7,360 nucleotides of DNA from Actinomycetota bacterium (GTDB lineage Bacteria; Actinomycetota; Actinomycetes; Propionibacteriales; Nocardioidaceae). Below are positions 1 through 6,743 of this stretch, piece after piece. The notes under the pieces were generated by a model. That model had not been told where the DNA came from and made no database searches. It was given only the letters and a program-made list of their open reading frames with translations. A program made the translations under genes and the position numbers. The DNA lies in assembly GCA_009702305.1 (NCBI GenBank), contig WLIH01000122.1, positions 1-7,360 of the forward strand, read 5' to 3'. Position 1 is the first letter of the stretch. Every line of letters starts with the position of its first letter.

Positions 1-114
1 CGGCCTCCTGGGTTCGTGGGGTGCGGGCGGTGACTCCAGAGTCCGCGAGTCAGGTCGCCGGGAGGTTGAGCAACGGTTACATCCGTGTCTCATCTGCTGT
101 GATCCGCAGCACGT

Positions 115-582
115 GTGCCGTACGTTGCACGCGTGAGCGACATCGACGACATCAGCCAGCTGAAGTACCGCTACCTGCGCAGCCTGGACACCAAGGCCTG
201 GGACGAGTTCGAGGCGTGCTTCCTCCCGGAGGCGACCGGCGACTACAACGGTCTGCTCTTCGCCGACCGCTCCGCGCTGGTCACCTACATGCGCGAGAAC
301 CTCGGCGAGGGCCTGATCACGCTGCACCAGGTCCATCACCCCGAGATCACCGTCGACGGCGACACCGCGACCGGCCGGTGGTACCTCCAGGACAAGGTGA
401 TCGTCGAGGCGTTCCGCTTCATGCTCGAGGGGGCGGCGTTCTACGAGGACCGCTACGCGCGTACGCCGGACGGGTGGCGGGTCGCCCACACCGGCTACCG
501 CCGGACCTACGAGGCGACGTACAACCTCGACGACATCCCGAGCTTCAAGGTCACCGGGCCGGGCGTCCACACCCACGTCTGA
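115..582 (+). CDS. SnoaL-like (NTF2-fold) domain protein, function unknown
   Basis: A 155-residue single-domain protein of the SnoaL-like/NTF2 superfamily (small cone-shaped folds that include polyketide cyclases, dehydratases and many uncharacterised actinobacterial proteins). Visible family hallmarks are an N-terminal helix with DIDDISQLKYRYLRSLD (residues 9-25), a central strand pair around HHPEITVDGDTATGRWY (74-90), and a C-terminal YEDRYART..GWRVAHTGYRRTYEA block (110-134). There is no signal peptide or membrane segment, so it should be cytoplasmic. The frame is closed upstream by a TGA at 100-102, leaving two GTG starts, at 115 and 133. Neither has a convincing Shine-Dalgarno sequence. 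The outer start is given here, but 133 (reading MSDIDDI...) matches the usual family N-terminus better. The substrate cannot be predicted. It converges on eccC and is probably unrelated to secretion. The family call is secure, the function is not. Confidence 0.85.
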   Translation: MPYVARVSDIDDISQLKYRYLRSLDTKAWDEFEACFLPEATGDYNGLLFADRSALVTYMRENLGEGLITLHQVHHPEITVDGDTATGRWYLQDKVIVEAFRFMLEGAAFYEDRYARTPDGWRVAHTGYRRTYEATYNLDDIPSFKVTGPGVHTHV

Positions 583-597
583 GGCCACGTCTGAGGC
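574..597 (+). repeat. Perfect 12-bp tandem duplication spanning a stop codon
   Basis: The unit CACGTCTGAGGC occurs twice in a row (574-585 and 586-597). The first copy contains the TGA stop of the SnoaL-like gene (580-582). Because the unit is a multiple of three, the second copy supplies another in-frame TGA (592-594). It looks like a recent replication-slippage duplication and has no evident function. Confidence 0.85.
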
Positions 598-606
598 CCC
601 GGCCTC
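593..606. terminator. Possible bidirectional terminator hairpin between convergent genes
   Basis: GAGGCC (593-598) and GGCCTC (601-606) are inverted repeats in the 32-base gap between the convergent stop codons of the SnoaL-like gene (582) and eccC (615). With two bases between the arms, the innermost pair must open to form a four-base loop, leaving a stem of about 5 bp. There is no T-tract on either side. Location favours a terminator, but the stem is short for one, so this is tentative. Confidence 0.25.
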
Positions 607-614
607 CGGCTCCG

Positions 615-3600
615 TCAGAGCGACTGGTCGGTCCAGGCCGTCTGGACGACCTGGAGACCCTGGTCCCGGGTGAGCAGGCGGCCGCGGCCGGGCGGGGCCG
701 GCAGCGGGCGGAGGTTGCCGATGAGCGGGCCCTCCTCCGGACTGCCCGAGAGCATCAGGCCCGGCTGGGCGAGGTCGCGCAACGACTGGATCATCGGCTC
801 GTACAGCGCGCGCGAGGCGCCGCCCGAGCGGCGTGCGAGCACGACGTGCAGGCCGGTGTCGCGCGCTTGGGCCAGCAGCGGTTGGAGCACCTGCGCCGGT
901 GAGCTCTGCTGGGTCGCGACGAGGTCGTAGTCGTCGATCAGGACGAAGACCTCGGCGCCCTGCCACCACGAGCGGTTGCGCAGCTGCTCGCTGGTGACGT
1001 CGGGTCCGGGCACGCGCTGCTCGAGGTAGGTCGCCAGGTCCTTGAGGGCGGGCGTGGCCTGCGCTGCCGACGTCAGGTAGTTGAGCAGGTAGCCCTCGGG
1101 CACCTCGCCCAGCAACGAGCGGCGGTAGTCGACCAGCACGATCTGGGCCTGCTGCGGGGTGCGCGTGCGCATGATCTCCCGGGCGTAGGCCCGCAGCACC
1201 GAGCTCTTGCCCGACTGGCCGTCGCCGAAGAGCAGCAGGTGCGGCTCGGTGTCGGGGTCGAGGGAGACCGGCGCGAGCTCCTTCTCGTTGACGCCCAGGA
1301 GCAGCCGGCCGCCGGGCTTCTCGGCGGCCGTCGCGGACTCGTCGGCATCCGTGATCTTGGCCAGCGCCCGGATCTCGTCGAGGTCGATCTTGTCCGGCAG
1401 CAGCCGCAGCTTCGGACCGGACGGTCCCTTCCAGGCGTCCTGCACCCGGGCGATCAGGTCGTCGACCCCGTCGCCGAGGGTCTCGGCCGACGGGTCGCCG
1501 TCGATGCGCGGCAGCGCGGAGAGGAAGTGCAGCTTGCCGGCGACCAGACCGCGTCCGGGGCGGCCGACGGGCACGAGCGCGGCGACCTTGCGGTCGATCT
1601 CGGAGTCGATCGCATCGCCGAGACGCAGCTCGATCTTGGTGCCGAAGACGTCGCGCATCGAGGCGCGGAAGTCGGACCAGCGGTTGGCGGAGGCGATCAC
1701 GTGCAGGCCGAACGTGAGTCCGCGGCCGGCCAGACCCTGGATCTCGAGCTCGAGGTCGTCGAAGTCGCTGCGCAGCGTGCTCCACAGGTCGATGACCAGG
1801 AAGACGTCGCCGTAGCCGTCGTCGGCGCGACCCTGGGCCCGCCGGCTGCGGTAGGTCTCGATCGAGTCGATGCCGTGAGCGCGGAAGTAGGCCTCGCGGC
1901 GGTCGATGACGCCGGAGACCTCCGCGACGATGCGGCGTACGACGTCGGGCTCCGAGCGGGTGCCGACGCCGGCGACGTGGGGCAGCGCGCTCAACGGGGA
2001 GAACGTGCCACCGCCGAAGTCGAGGACGAAGAACTGCGACTCCGTCGGCGTCGTGGTGAGCGCCATGCTGGTCACGATCGTGCGCAGCACGGTGCTCTTG
2101 CCGCTGCGCGGGCCGCCGACGACGGCGACGTGGCCGGCCGAGCCGCTGACGTCGATCGTCATCGTGTCGCGTCGCTGCTCGCGGGGGCGGTCGACCGTGC
2201 CGAGGGGCACGGTGAGTCCGCCGAGCTCGCGCCAGCGCGGCGAGACCAGCCCGAGGTCGGGGTCGGCGACCAGGTCGCCGAAGAGCTCGTCGAGGGTGTC
2301 GGGCACGTCGAGGGGCGCCAGCCACACCTGGTGGGCCGCTGGACCGTGCCCGGTCATCCGCTCGACGGCGATGTCGAGCAGCGATGCCTGCGAGCCCTCC
2401 TCGGATCCGGTCGGACGGACCTCGGGCTCCACGTCGGTCTCCGGCGTCTCGAGCGTGAGCACCTGGGAGATGGTGAAGGGCAGGATGCCCTGGACGTGAC
2501 CGCCCTCGTCGCGGCGTACGCGCGCGCGGCCGCTGGGCGGGCCGGAGACGTAGGCGGCCTTGAAGCGCAGCATGCTGGTCGGGTCCGGCTTGAGGTAGCC
2601 CAGGCCCGGCACGGCCGGCAGCTCGTAGGCATCGGGCACGCCGAGCACGGCGCGCGACTCCTGGGCGCTGAAGGTGCGCAGCCCGACGCGGTAGGACAGG
2701 TGGGACTCCAGGCCGCGCAGTCGACCCTCCTCGAGTCGCTGCGACGCGAGCAGCAGGTGCAGGCCCAGGGAGCGACCGAGGCGCCCGATCGCGACGAAGA
2801 GGTCGATGAACTCCGGCTTCGCGGAGAGCATCTCCGAGAACTCGTCGACGACGATGAACAGCGACGGCATCGGAGCGAGGTCCTCGCCGGCTGCTCGCGC
2901 CTTCTCGTAGTCGCGGATCGAGGCGTAGTTGCCCGCGGCGCGGAGGAGCTCCTGGCGTCGGACCATCTCGCCGGACAAGGCGTCCTGCATGCGGTCGACG
3001 AGCGTGAGCTCCTGCTGCAGGTTGGTGATGACGGCCGAGACGTGGGGCATCTCGGACATGCCGGCGAAGGTCGCGCCGCCCTTGAAGTCGACGAGCACCA
3101 GGTTGAGCTGCTCGGGGGAGTGCGTCATCACCATGCCGAGCACCAGCGTGCGCAGGAACTCCGACTTGCCGGACCCGGTCGCCCCGATCACCAGCCCGTG
3201 CGGGCCCATGCCCGGCTGGGCCGACTCCTTGATGTCGAGGTGCACGACCGCGCCGTTGTCGCCGAGACCGATCGGCACGCGCAGCCGGTCGCGCGCCGGC
3301 CGCGGTCGCCACGCGACGGCCGGGTCGAGGGTGCGCACGTCGCCGAGGGCGAGCAGCTCCATGAAGTCGGTCGGACCGGAGATCTCGCCCGACGACGCCT
3401 CGGCGCCGCCTGCCTGGGTGACGGTGTGCAGCGGCGTGAGGCGGCGCGCGAACGCCTCGGCGGTCGCGACGTCGCACTGGTCGGCCTTGGCGCGCACCGG
3501 GTCCTCGCGCAGCCGGAGCGCCTCGACGGGGTAGCGATCGCCTCCGACGGCGTCGGCGAGCTCCTCGACGAACTGGATGCGCAGCCGGCTCGGGTCCTCG

Positions 3601-4652
3601 AGCTCGTCCCAGCGTGCGGGCAGGTCCAGCACGGTCACGCCGTGCAGCCCGTCGGGCGGGATGACGTGGTTGCCCGGCGGCAGCTCGACGCCGTCGGTCA
3701 CCAGGATGACGTGCGGGGTCGCGGGTCGCTCGTCGGCGCCGAAGCGGGGTCGGTCGCTGAGGTCCGGCGGCAGCAGGGTCGCCAGGTCCGCGAGCTGCGT
3801 GCCGACCATCCGCATCGGTCCGACGGCATCGGACTCCTGGCCGGACAGGGCGTGCGGGAGCCACTTGACCCAGTCCCAGTGGGCGAGGTTCTGCTCGGAG
3901 GCGAGCACGGCGATGGCGAGGTGCTCGGGCGACTGGAACGCCGCGGCCGAGCACAGCATCGCCCGGGCCAGCGCGCGGGTCGGGTCCTCGGGACCGCACA
4001 GCTCGATGCGGTCGAAGGCGCGCATGTCGACCGAGGCCGGGAGGTCGGGCTGCAGCCGGTGCACGACCAGCAGCCGGTGCAGCGCCGAGGCTGCGGCGGG
4101 ATCGACCTGGTCGATCGGCGCGCTCTCCGGCGGCACCAGCTCCAGCGCGAGCGGCTGGCTGCACACGCCGTACCGCACGTGGAGGAACTGCGTGTCGGAC
4201 GTGCCGTGCTCCCAGATGCGCGAGCGCTCCTCGGCGAGCGCCGGCAGCGCCGAGGGAGCGGGGTGGCGCCAGGTGAGGGCCTGACGCTGCTGGTCAGCGG
4301 CCTCGCGGGTGACCTTGCGGACGTTGGCGAGGTAGCGGAGGTACTCGGTGCGCGACCCGGTCACCGACTGCACGCGCTGCTTACGCTGCCGGTCGATCTG
4401 GACGATGATGAAGCCGAGCGTCGCGAACAGGAACATGCCGGCAGCGATGTAGGAGCGTCCGGCGTTGCCCGACTGGCTGCCCATCGTGGCCACGAGCACG
4501 ATCGAGCCGAGGCTGCCGAGCATCGGGATGGCGTTCATCAGCACGCCCGAGGCACCCTCGTGCTGCTCGAGCTCCGGCGGCGCCTGGAGCTGGAGCTGTC
4601 CGCTCGGCATCTCCGGTGCTTCCTGGCGGTGGCCGCGCAGCGTCGTCAACAC
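615..4652 (-). CDS. eccC: Type VII secretion ATPase EccC (fused EccCa/EccCb)
   Basis: The membrane-anchored motor of the ESX secretion system: it recognises WXG100 substrates and powers their export through the EccB/C/D/E complex. The 1345 residues match the usual length of a fused actinobacterial EccC. Two membrane helices lie at about 37-57 and 67-86, followed by the conserved juxtamembrane/DUF region with RYLANVRKVTREAADQQRQAL and WDWVKWLPHA. Three FtsK/SpoIIIE-type domains follow. Domain 1 (about 455-670) has Walker A GATGSGKS (490-497, K496), VDFKGG (521-526) and Walker B VVDEF with D603-E604, so it looks catalytically intact. Domain 2 (about 810-1010) has GGPRSGKS (846-853), but Walker B reads IDLW (D955, L956). 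Domain 3 (about 1115-1310) has GDGQSGKS (1143-1150) and Walker B IDDYD (D1240, D1241). Domains 2 and 3 therefore lack the catalytic Glu, as is usual in EccC, where they act in substrate binding and regulation. The start is GTG at 4652 or the adjacent TTG at 4649; the TTG is better spaced from AGGAG. It is divergent from the eccD-type gene. Confidence 0.97.
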   Translation of the reverse strand: MLTTLRGHRQEAPEMPSGQLQLQAPPELEQHEGASGVLMNAIPMLGSLGSIVLVATMGSQSGNAGRSYIAAGMFLFATLGFIIVQIDRQRKQRVQSVTGSRTEYLRYLANVRKVTREAADQQRQALTWRHPAPSALPALAEERSRIWEHGTSDTQFLHVRYGVCSQPLALELVPPESAPIDQVDPAAASALHRLLVVHRLQPDLPASVDMRAFDRIELCGPEDPTRALARAMLCSAAAFQSPEHLAIAVLASEQNLAHWDWVKWLPHALSGQESDAVGPMRMVGTQLADLATLLPPDLSDRPRFGADERPATPHVILVTDGVELPPGNHVIPPDGLHGVTVLDLPARWDELEDPSRLRIQFVEELADAVGGDRYPVEALRLREDPVRAKADQCDVATAEAFARRLTPLHTVTQAGGAEASSGEISGPTDFMELLALGDVRTLDPAVAWRPRPARDRLRVPIGLGDNGAVVHLDIKESAQPGMGPHGLVIGATGSGKSEFLRTLVLGMVMTHSPEQLNLVLVDFKGGATFAGMSEMPHVSAVITNLQQELTLVDRMQDALSGEMVRRQELLRAAGNYASIRDYEKARAAGEDLAPMPSLFIVVDEFSEMLSAKPEFIDLFVAIGRLGRSLGLHLLLASQRLEEGRLRGLESHLSYRVGLRTFSAQESRAVLGVPDAYELPAVPGLGYLKPDPTSMLRFKAAYVSGPPSGRARVRRDEGGHVQGILPFTISQVLTLETPETDVEPEVRPTGSEEGSQASLLDIAVERMTGHGPAAHQVWLAPLDVPDTLDELFGDLVADPDLGLVSPRWRELGGLTVPLGTVDRPREQRRDTMTIDVSGSAGHVAVVGGPRSGKSTVLRTIVTSMALTTTPTESQFFVLDFGGGTFSPLSALPHVAGVGTRSEPDVVRRIVAEVSGVIDRREAYFRAHGIDSIETYRSRRAQGRADDGYGDVFLVIDLWSTLRSDFDDLELEIQGLAGRGLTFGLHVIASANRWSDFRASMRDVFGTKIELRLGDAIDSEIDRKVAALVPVGRPGRGLVAGKLHFLSALPRIDGDPSAETLGDGVDDLIARVQDAWKGPSGPKLRLLPDKIDLDEIRALAKITDADESATAAEKPGGRLLLGVNEKELAPVSLDPDTEPHLLLFGDGQSGKSSVLRAYAREIMRTRTPQQAQIVLVDYRRSLLGEVPEGYLLNYLTSAAQATPALKDLATYLEQRVPGPDVTSEQLRNRSWWQGAEVFVLIDDYDLVATQQSSPAQVLQPLLAQARDTGLHVVLARRSGGASRALYEPMIQSLRDLAQPGLMLSGSPEEGPLIGNLRPLPAPPGRGRLLTRDQGLQVVQTAWTDQSL

Positions 4653-4655
4653 GAT

Positions 4656-4660
4656 CTCCT
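4656..4660 (-). promoter_or_regulatory. Shine-Dalgarno of eccC, bearing on its start
   Basis: On the minus strand AGGAG lies just upstream of consecutive GTG-TTG codons. It is 3 bases from the GTG (4652-4650) and 6 bases from the TTG (4649-4647). Normal spacing favours initiation at the TTG, which shortens the protein by one residue only. Confidence 0.6.
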
Positions 4661-4847
4661 GGGCTCAGCGATGTCCCCCGCGGGCCGGGAGGGTCAGCGC
4701 TGCGACTACCCGAAGGGCCGGTCGCCGAAACCGTCGCGGCCCACCTGTCCAGACGACGCCGGGTCGCGGGGTTTGAGACCGCTCCCCTCGCCGCAGGATG
4801 GGCCGTGACCTGCGGTCGCGTCGTCGGAGCGCGCCCGGGGTACGTCG

Positions 4848-4852
4848 GGAGG
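4848..4852 (+). promoter_or_regulatory. Shine-Dalgarno that sets the start of the first eccD-type gene
   Basis: GGAGG within GGGAGGG (4847-4853) lies 5 bases before the GTG at 4858. An in-frame ATG at 4798 has no separated Shine-Dalgarno and would add 20 arginine-rich residues ahead of the ubiquitin-like domain. A second candidate, GGAGG at 4864-4868, is 7 bases before another in-frame GTG at 4876, so that start cannot be excluded. Confidence 0.6.
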
Positions 4853-4857
4853 GCAGC

Positions 4858-6213
4858 GTGGCCGGAGGCCGGAGGGTGGGCGAGAGCTTCGCCGTCACCG
4901 TGCACGGCCCGCGTGGTGCCGTCGACCTGGTCGTGCCCTCGGAGGCGTCGGTCCTCGACGTGGCCCGGGAGTACGCGCGCCAGGCGCGCCTCGTCGGCGC
5001 ACCCGACCTGGGCGACCGGCGCGGGCAGGTCCTCGCTCCCGCCGCGTCGCTGGCGGCGGCCGGGATCGTGCCGGGCGATCTGCTGGTCGTCCTCGACTCC
5101 GATGCCCCCGCCGCACGCTCGTCCGACGTCGCCGAGGCAGATCGGCAGCCGCCGTCGGGACTGGCGACCCTCTGGGCCGCGGTCGCCGCGGCCGCTGCGG
5201 TGCTCGCCGGATGGGCCGCCGCGCCGCTCGACGGCACCGACGGCGATCTGGTGGTCGCAGTGCTCGCCGCGGCAGCCGTGATCGGTGTGCTCCCGCTCGG
5301 TCGCTACGCCGCCCACCGAGTGGTGGCCGCCCCGGCGTTCGCCGGCGCCGCGGCGTACGTCGTCGCCTGGGCTCCCGAGCCGGAGCGGCTGCCCACGATC
5401 CTCGGCGTCGCCGCACTGACCGCCGGTGTCGCCGCGGCCGTCGCGCGCTCGCTCGACCGACGGCAGGAGGAGGCGCTGCGCGTGTGGCTGGTCGTCGGGT
5501 CCGCCGTGTTCGGGGTCGCCACCCTGGCGGCGCTCGCCGGCCTCCCCGACCGTTTCGTGTGGGGAGTGCTCCTGCTGCTTGCCGTGCTCGCCCCGCGTTT
5601 CGTGCCCGGCGTGGCCGTCGACGTGCCCGACCAGCTGCTGATCGACCTCGAACGGCTGGCCGTGACCGCCTGGTCGGCCCGCGAGCGACCGACGGGGCGG
5701 CGTGGTCGCACGATCGTGCCCGAGACGGCCGTCGCCGCGGTCGCGGCGCGTGGCTCGCGGACCGTGATCGCCGCGTCTGCTGCTGTCCTGGCCGTCGCGG
5801 CCCTCTCCGCCCCACTGCTGCTGGCCGCGGCGAGCGAGCAGGTCGACCTGGTCGGAGCCCGGGTGCTGGTCGGTCTGGGCGGGGCGACCCTCCTGCTCAG
5901 CGCCCGCAGCTACCGCAACACCACGGCGCGTGCCCTGCTGCGCCTGGCCGGGTTGGTCTGCTGGGCAGCGCTCCTGGTCTCGCTGGCTCCTGCTCTCGTG
6001 GCATCGGCCGGCATCACGCTGGCGGCGGCGTCGGTCGCGCTGGCCGTGCTGGTCCTGATCGCGGCGGTCGCCACCGGGCGAGGCTGGCGCTCCGCGTCGT
6101 GGTCGCGGCGGGCCGAGGTGGCCGAGGCGATCGCGGGATCGGTGGCCCTGGCCTCGCTCGTCGTCGCGGTCGGATTCTTCCGGCACCTGTGGGAATCCAT
6201 CCCGGATGTTTAG
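4858..6213 (+). CDS. eccD: EccD-type type VII secretion integral membrane protein (first copy, diverged)
   Basis: EccD forms the bulk of the inner-membrane pore of ESX systems. Read from GTG 4858, the 451-residue product has the family plan: a cytoplasmic ubiquitin-like (YukD) domain at about 11-81 (FAVTVHG, GAVDLVVP, then LAAAGIVPGDLLVVLD), a hydrophilic linker, and about eleven hydrophobic segments near 103-121, 131-147, 156-171, 180-196, 208-227, 233-250, 302-323, 333-348, 361-382, 385-405 and 422-441. The segments are strikingly Ala/Val/Leu-rich. The central cytoplasmic loop between helices 6 and 7 contains DQLLIDLERLAVTAWSARE followed by a basic stretch, which differs from the usual EccD loop as I remember it. 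The start is chosen on Shine-Dalgarno spacing; ATG 4798 and GTG 4876 are alternatives. It is transcribed away from eccC and toward the WXG100 pair. The call rests on topology and the N-terminal domain. A distant EccD-like paralogue with a different role is possible. Confidence 0.85.
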   Translation: MAGGRRVGESFAVTVHGPRGAVDLVVPSEASVLDVAREYARQARLVGAPDLGDRRGQVLAPAASLAAAGIVPGDLLVVLDSDAPAARSSDVAEADRQPPSGLATLWAAVAAAAAVLAGWAAAPLDGTDGDLVVAVLAAAAVIGVLPLGRYAAHRVVAAPAFAGAAAYVVAWAPEPERLPTILGVAALTAGVAAAVARSLDRRQEEALRVWLVVGSAVFGVATLAALAGLPDRFVWGVLLLLAVLAPRFVPGVAVDVPDQLLIDLERLAVTAWSARERPTGRRGRTIVPETAVAAVAARGSRTVIAASAAVLAVAALSAPLLLAAASEQVDLVGARVLVGLGGATLLLSARSYRNTTARALLRLAGLVCWAALLVSLAPALVASAGITLAAASVALAVLVLIAAVATGRGWRSASWSRRAEVAEAIAGSVALASLVVAVGFFRHLWESIPDV

Positions 6214-6371
6214 GGGGGTAGGCCTCGGGTAGACGGCTGCTTGTCCACGCGATCGGCACCGCCGTCCATGTCAAATCGGCGGCCAGTCCGGACCTCAGAC
6301 ACACGGTGGATCACTCGGAAATCACACAAGTCTCGAGCGGCGTCACGTCGCGACGAGGAAGGAGCTGGCGC
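6214..6371 (+). promoter_or_regulatory. Leader of the WXG100 pair, probable promoter region
   Basis: 158 bases lie between the first eccD stop and the WXG100 start. This is long for an internal operon gap and suggests a separate promoter. Visible elements are an inverted repeat CCGCCG (6259-6264)/CGGCGG (6277-6282) around the AT-richer ATGTCAAAT, the palindromes GTCCGGAC (6286-6293) and CGTCGCGACG (6346-6355), and GGAAAT (6317-6322) 18 bases before CGTC (6341-6344), faintly like an ECF sigma promoter with overlong spacing. None is decisive. An in-frame ATG at 6306 is rejected as the gene start. Confidence 0.4.
6359..6364 (+). promoter_or_regulatory. Strong Shine-Dalgarno of the first WXG100 gene
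   Basis: AAGGAG sits 7 bases before ATG 6372. This fixes the start there instead of the in-frame ATG at 6306, which has no such site and would add 22 residues unlike any WXG100 N-terminus. Confidence 0.85.
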
Positions 6372-6698
6372 ATGTCGAACGAATACGGACAGGGCGACAA
6401 GACCCTCACCCGCGCAGCGGGGATGGTCGCGGAGGCGAAGGGCGAGTTCGACGGGATCTCCAAGACCCTGATGAACAACGTCGAGTCCCTCAAGGCGCAG
6501 TGGGGAGGCCAGGGGTCGACCGCCTTCCAGGCCCTCGCCATGGCGTGGAACGAGAAGCAGCAGAAGATCGTCAACGCGCTCAACGAGTTCGAGGCCAACC
6601 TCACCACGACGGAGAAGGACAACCTGGCGACCGACGACCAGCAGTCCGCCAGCCTCGTGGGTCTGCAGAACTCCCTCGGCGCCCTCCCGAACGCCTGA
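6372..6698 (+). CDS. WXG100 family protein, EsxA-like partner
   Basis: A 108-residue, almost wholly helical protein with the central WGG (44-46) of the WXG100 superfamily. Family members are helical hairpins exported by type VII secretion as dimers. Helix 1 runs about 10-42, the turn carries W44-G45-G46, and helix 2 about 50-90, followed by a short flexible tail. There is no signal peptide, as expected. The C-terminal YxxxD/E export motif is degenerate: the aligned stretch NLATD has N84 where Tyr should be, keeping D88. This points to the EsxA-like partner that rides out with a motif-bearing mate, here the next gene 45 bases downstream. The strong Shine-Dalgarno fits the high expression typical of these substrates. 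Family assignment is firm. The EsxA versus EsxB label is inferred from the motif only. Confidence 0.93.
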   Translation: MSNEYGQGDKTLTRAAGMVAEAKGEFDGISKTLMNNVESLKAQWGGQGSTAFQALAMAWNEKQQKIVNALNEFEANLTTTEKDNLATDDQQSASLVGLQNSLGALPNA

Positions 6699-6713
6699 TC
6701 CAGGCCTTCTCGA

Positions 6714-6727
6714 CTCCACACTCCACA
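6714..6727 (+). repeat. Tandem heptamer CTCCACA x2 in the gap between the WXG100 genes
   Basis: CTCCACA is repeated exactly twice just upstream of the second gene's Shine-Dalgarno. This C/A-rich spacer should be largely unstructured in mRNA, which would suit translation of the second gene. It could equally be a chance or slippage repeat. Confidence 0.6.
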
Positions 6728-6730
6728 GAC

Positions 6731-6736
6731 AGGGGA
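6731..6736 (+). promoter_or_regulatory. Shine-Dalgarno of the second WXG100 gene
   Basis: AGGGGA sits 7 bases before ATG 6744, giving the second gene its own translation initiation and supporting the ATG as its start. Confidence 0.75.
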
Positions 6737-6743
6737 CCACGAC

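Larger units (their letters stand above)
4653..4857. promoter_or_regulatory. Divergent intergenic region, presumed promoters for eccC and the first eccD
   Basis: About 200 bases separate the outward-facing starts of eccC and the eccD-type gene, so both transcripts should begin here. I see no convincing -35/-10 pair. TTGAGA at about 4771-4776 could be a -35 element, but nothing like TATAAT follows at the right distance. Short palindromes CCCGCGGG (4677-4684) and CAGCGCTG (4695-4702) are present, though such GC-only symmetry is common in DNA of this composition. The promoter call rests on gene orientation, not on recognised elements. Confidence 0.4.

Noticed and set aside
66..93. Possible promoter TTGAGC (66-71) / TCTCAT (88-93) with 16-base spacing before the SnoaL-like gene
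   Set aside because: Each hexamer matches only four of six consensus bases, and the -10 lacks the critical A at its second position. Matches of this quality are expected by chance.
21..902. Plus-strand open frame overlapping the SnoaL-like gene and the end of eccC
   Set aside because: It crosses two well-supported genes in another frame, and its Arg/Pro-rich translation has no domain.
115..4652. The SnoaL-like gene as an accessory component of the secretion system
   Set aside because: It is convergent with eccC, not co-transcribed with any ESX gene, and has no secretion motif. Adjacency alone does not support a functional link.
1239..4808. A 1189-codon open frame on the plus strand, antisense to eccC
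   Set aside because: Its composition is Arg/Gly/Ala/Val/Asp-rich low-complexity sequence without recognisable domains. Long antisense open frames are expected opposite a GC-rich gene, and eccC has full family motifs along its whole length.
4381..6186. A 601-codon open frame on the minus strand, antisense to the eccD-type gene
   Set aside because: The translation is a repetitive Arg/Gly/Gln/Asp-rich mixture typical of a shadow frame. The plus strand encodes a coherent ubiquitin-like domain plus eleven hydrophobic segments.
5211..6221. Plus-strand open frame within the eccD-type gene
   Set aside because: It is an overlapping shadow in another frame, made almost entirely of Arg, Gly, Ala and Pro.
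6306..6371. N-terminal extension of the first WXG100 gene from ATG 6306
   Set aside because: It lacks a Shine-Dalgarno sequence, whereas ATG 6372 has AAGGAG at 7 bases. The extra 22 residues do not resemble WXG100 N-termini.
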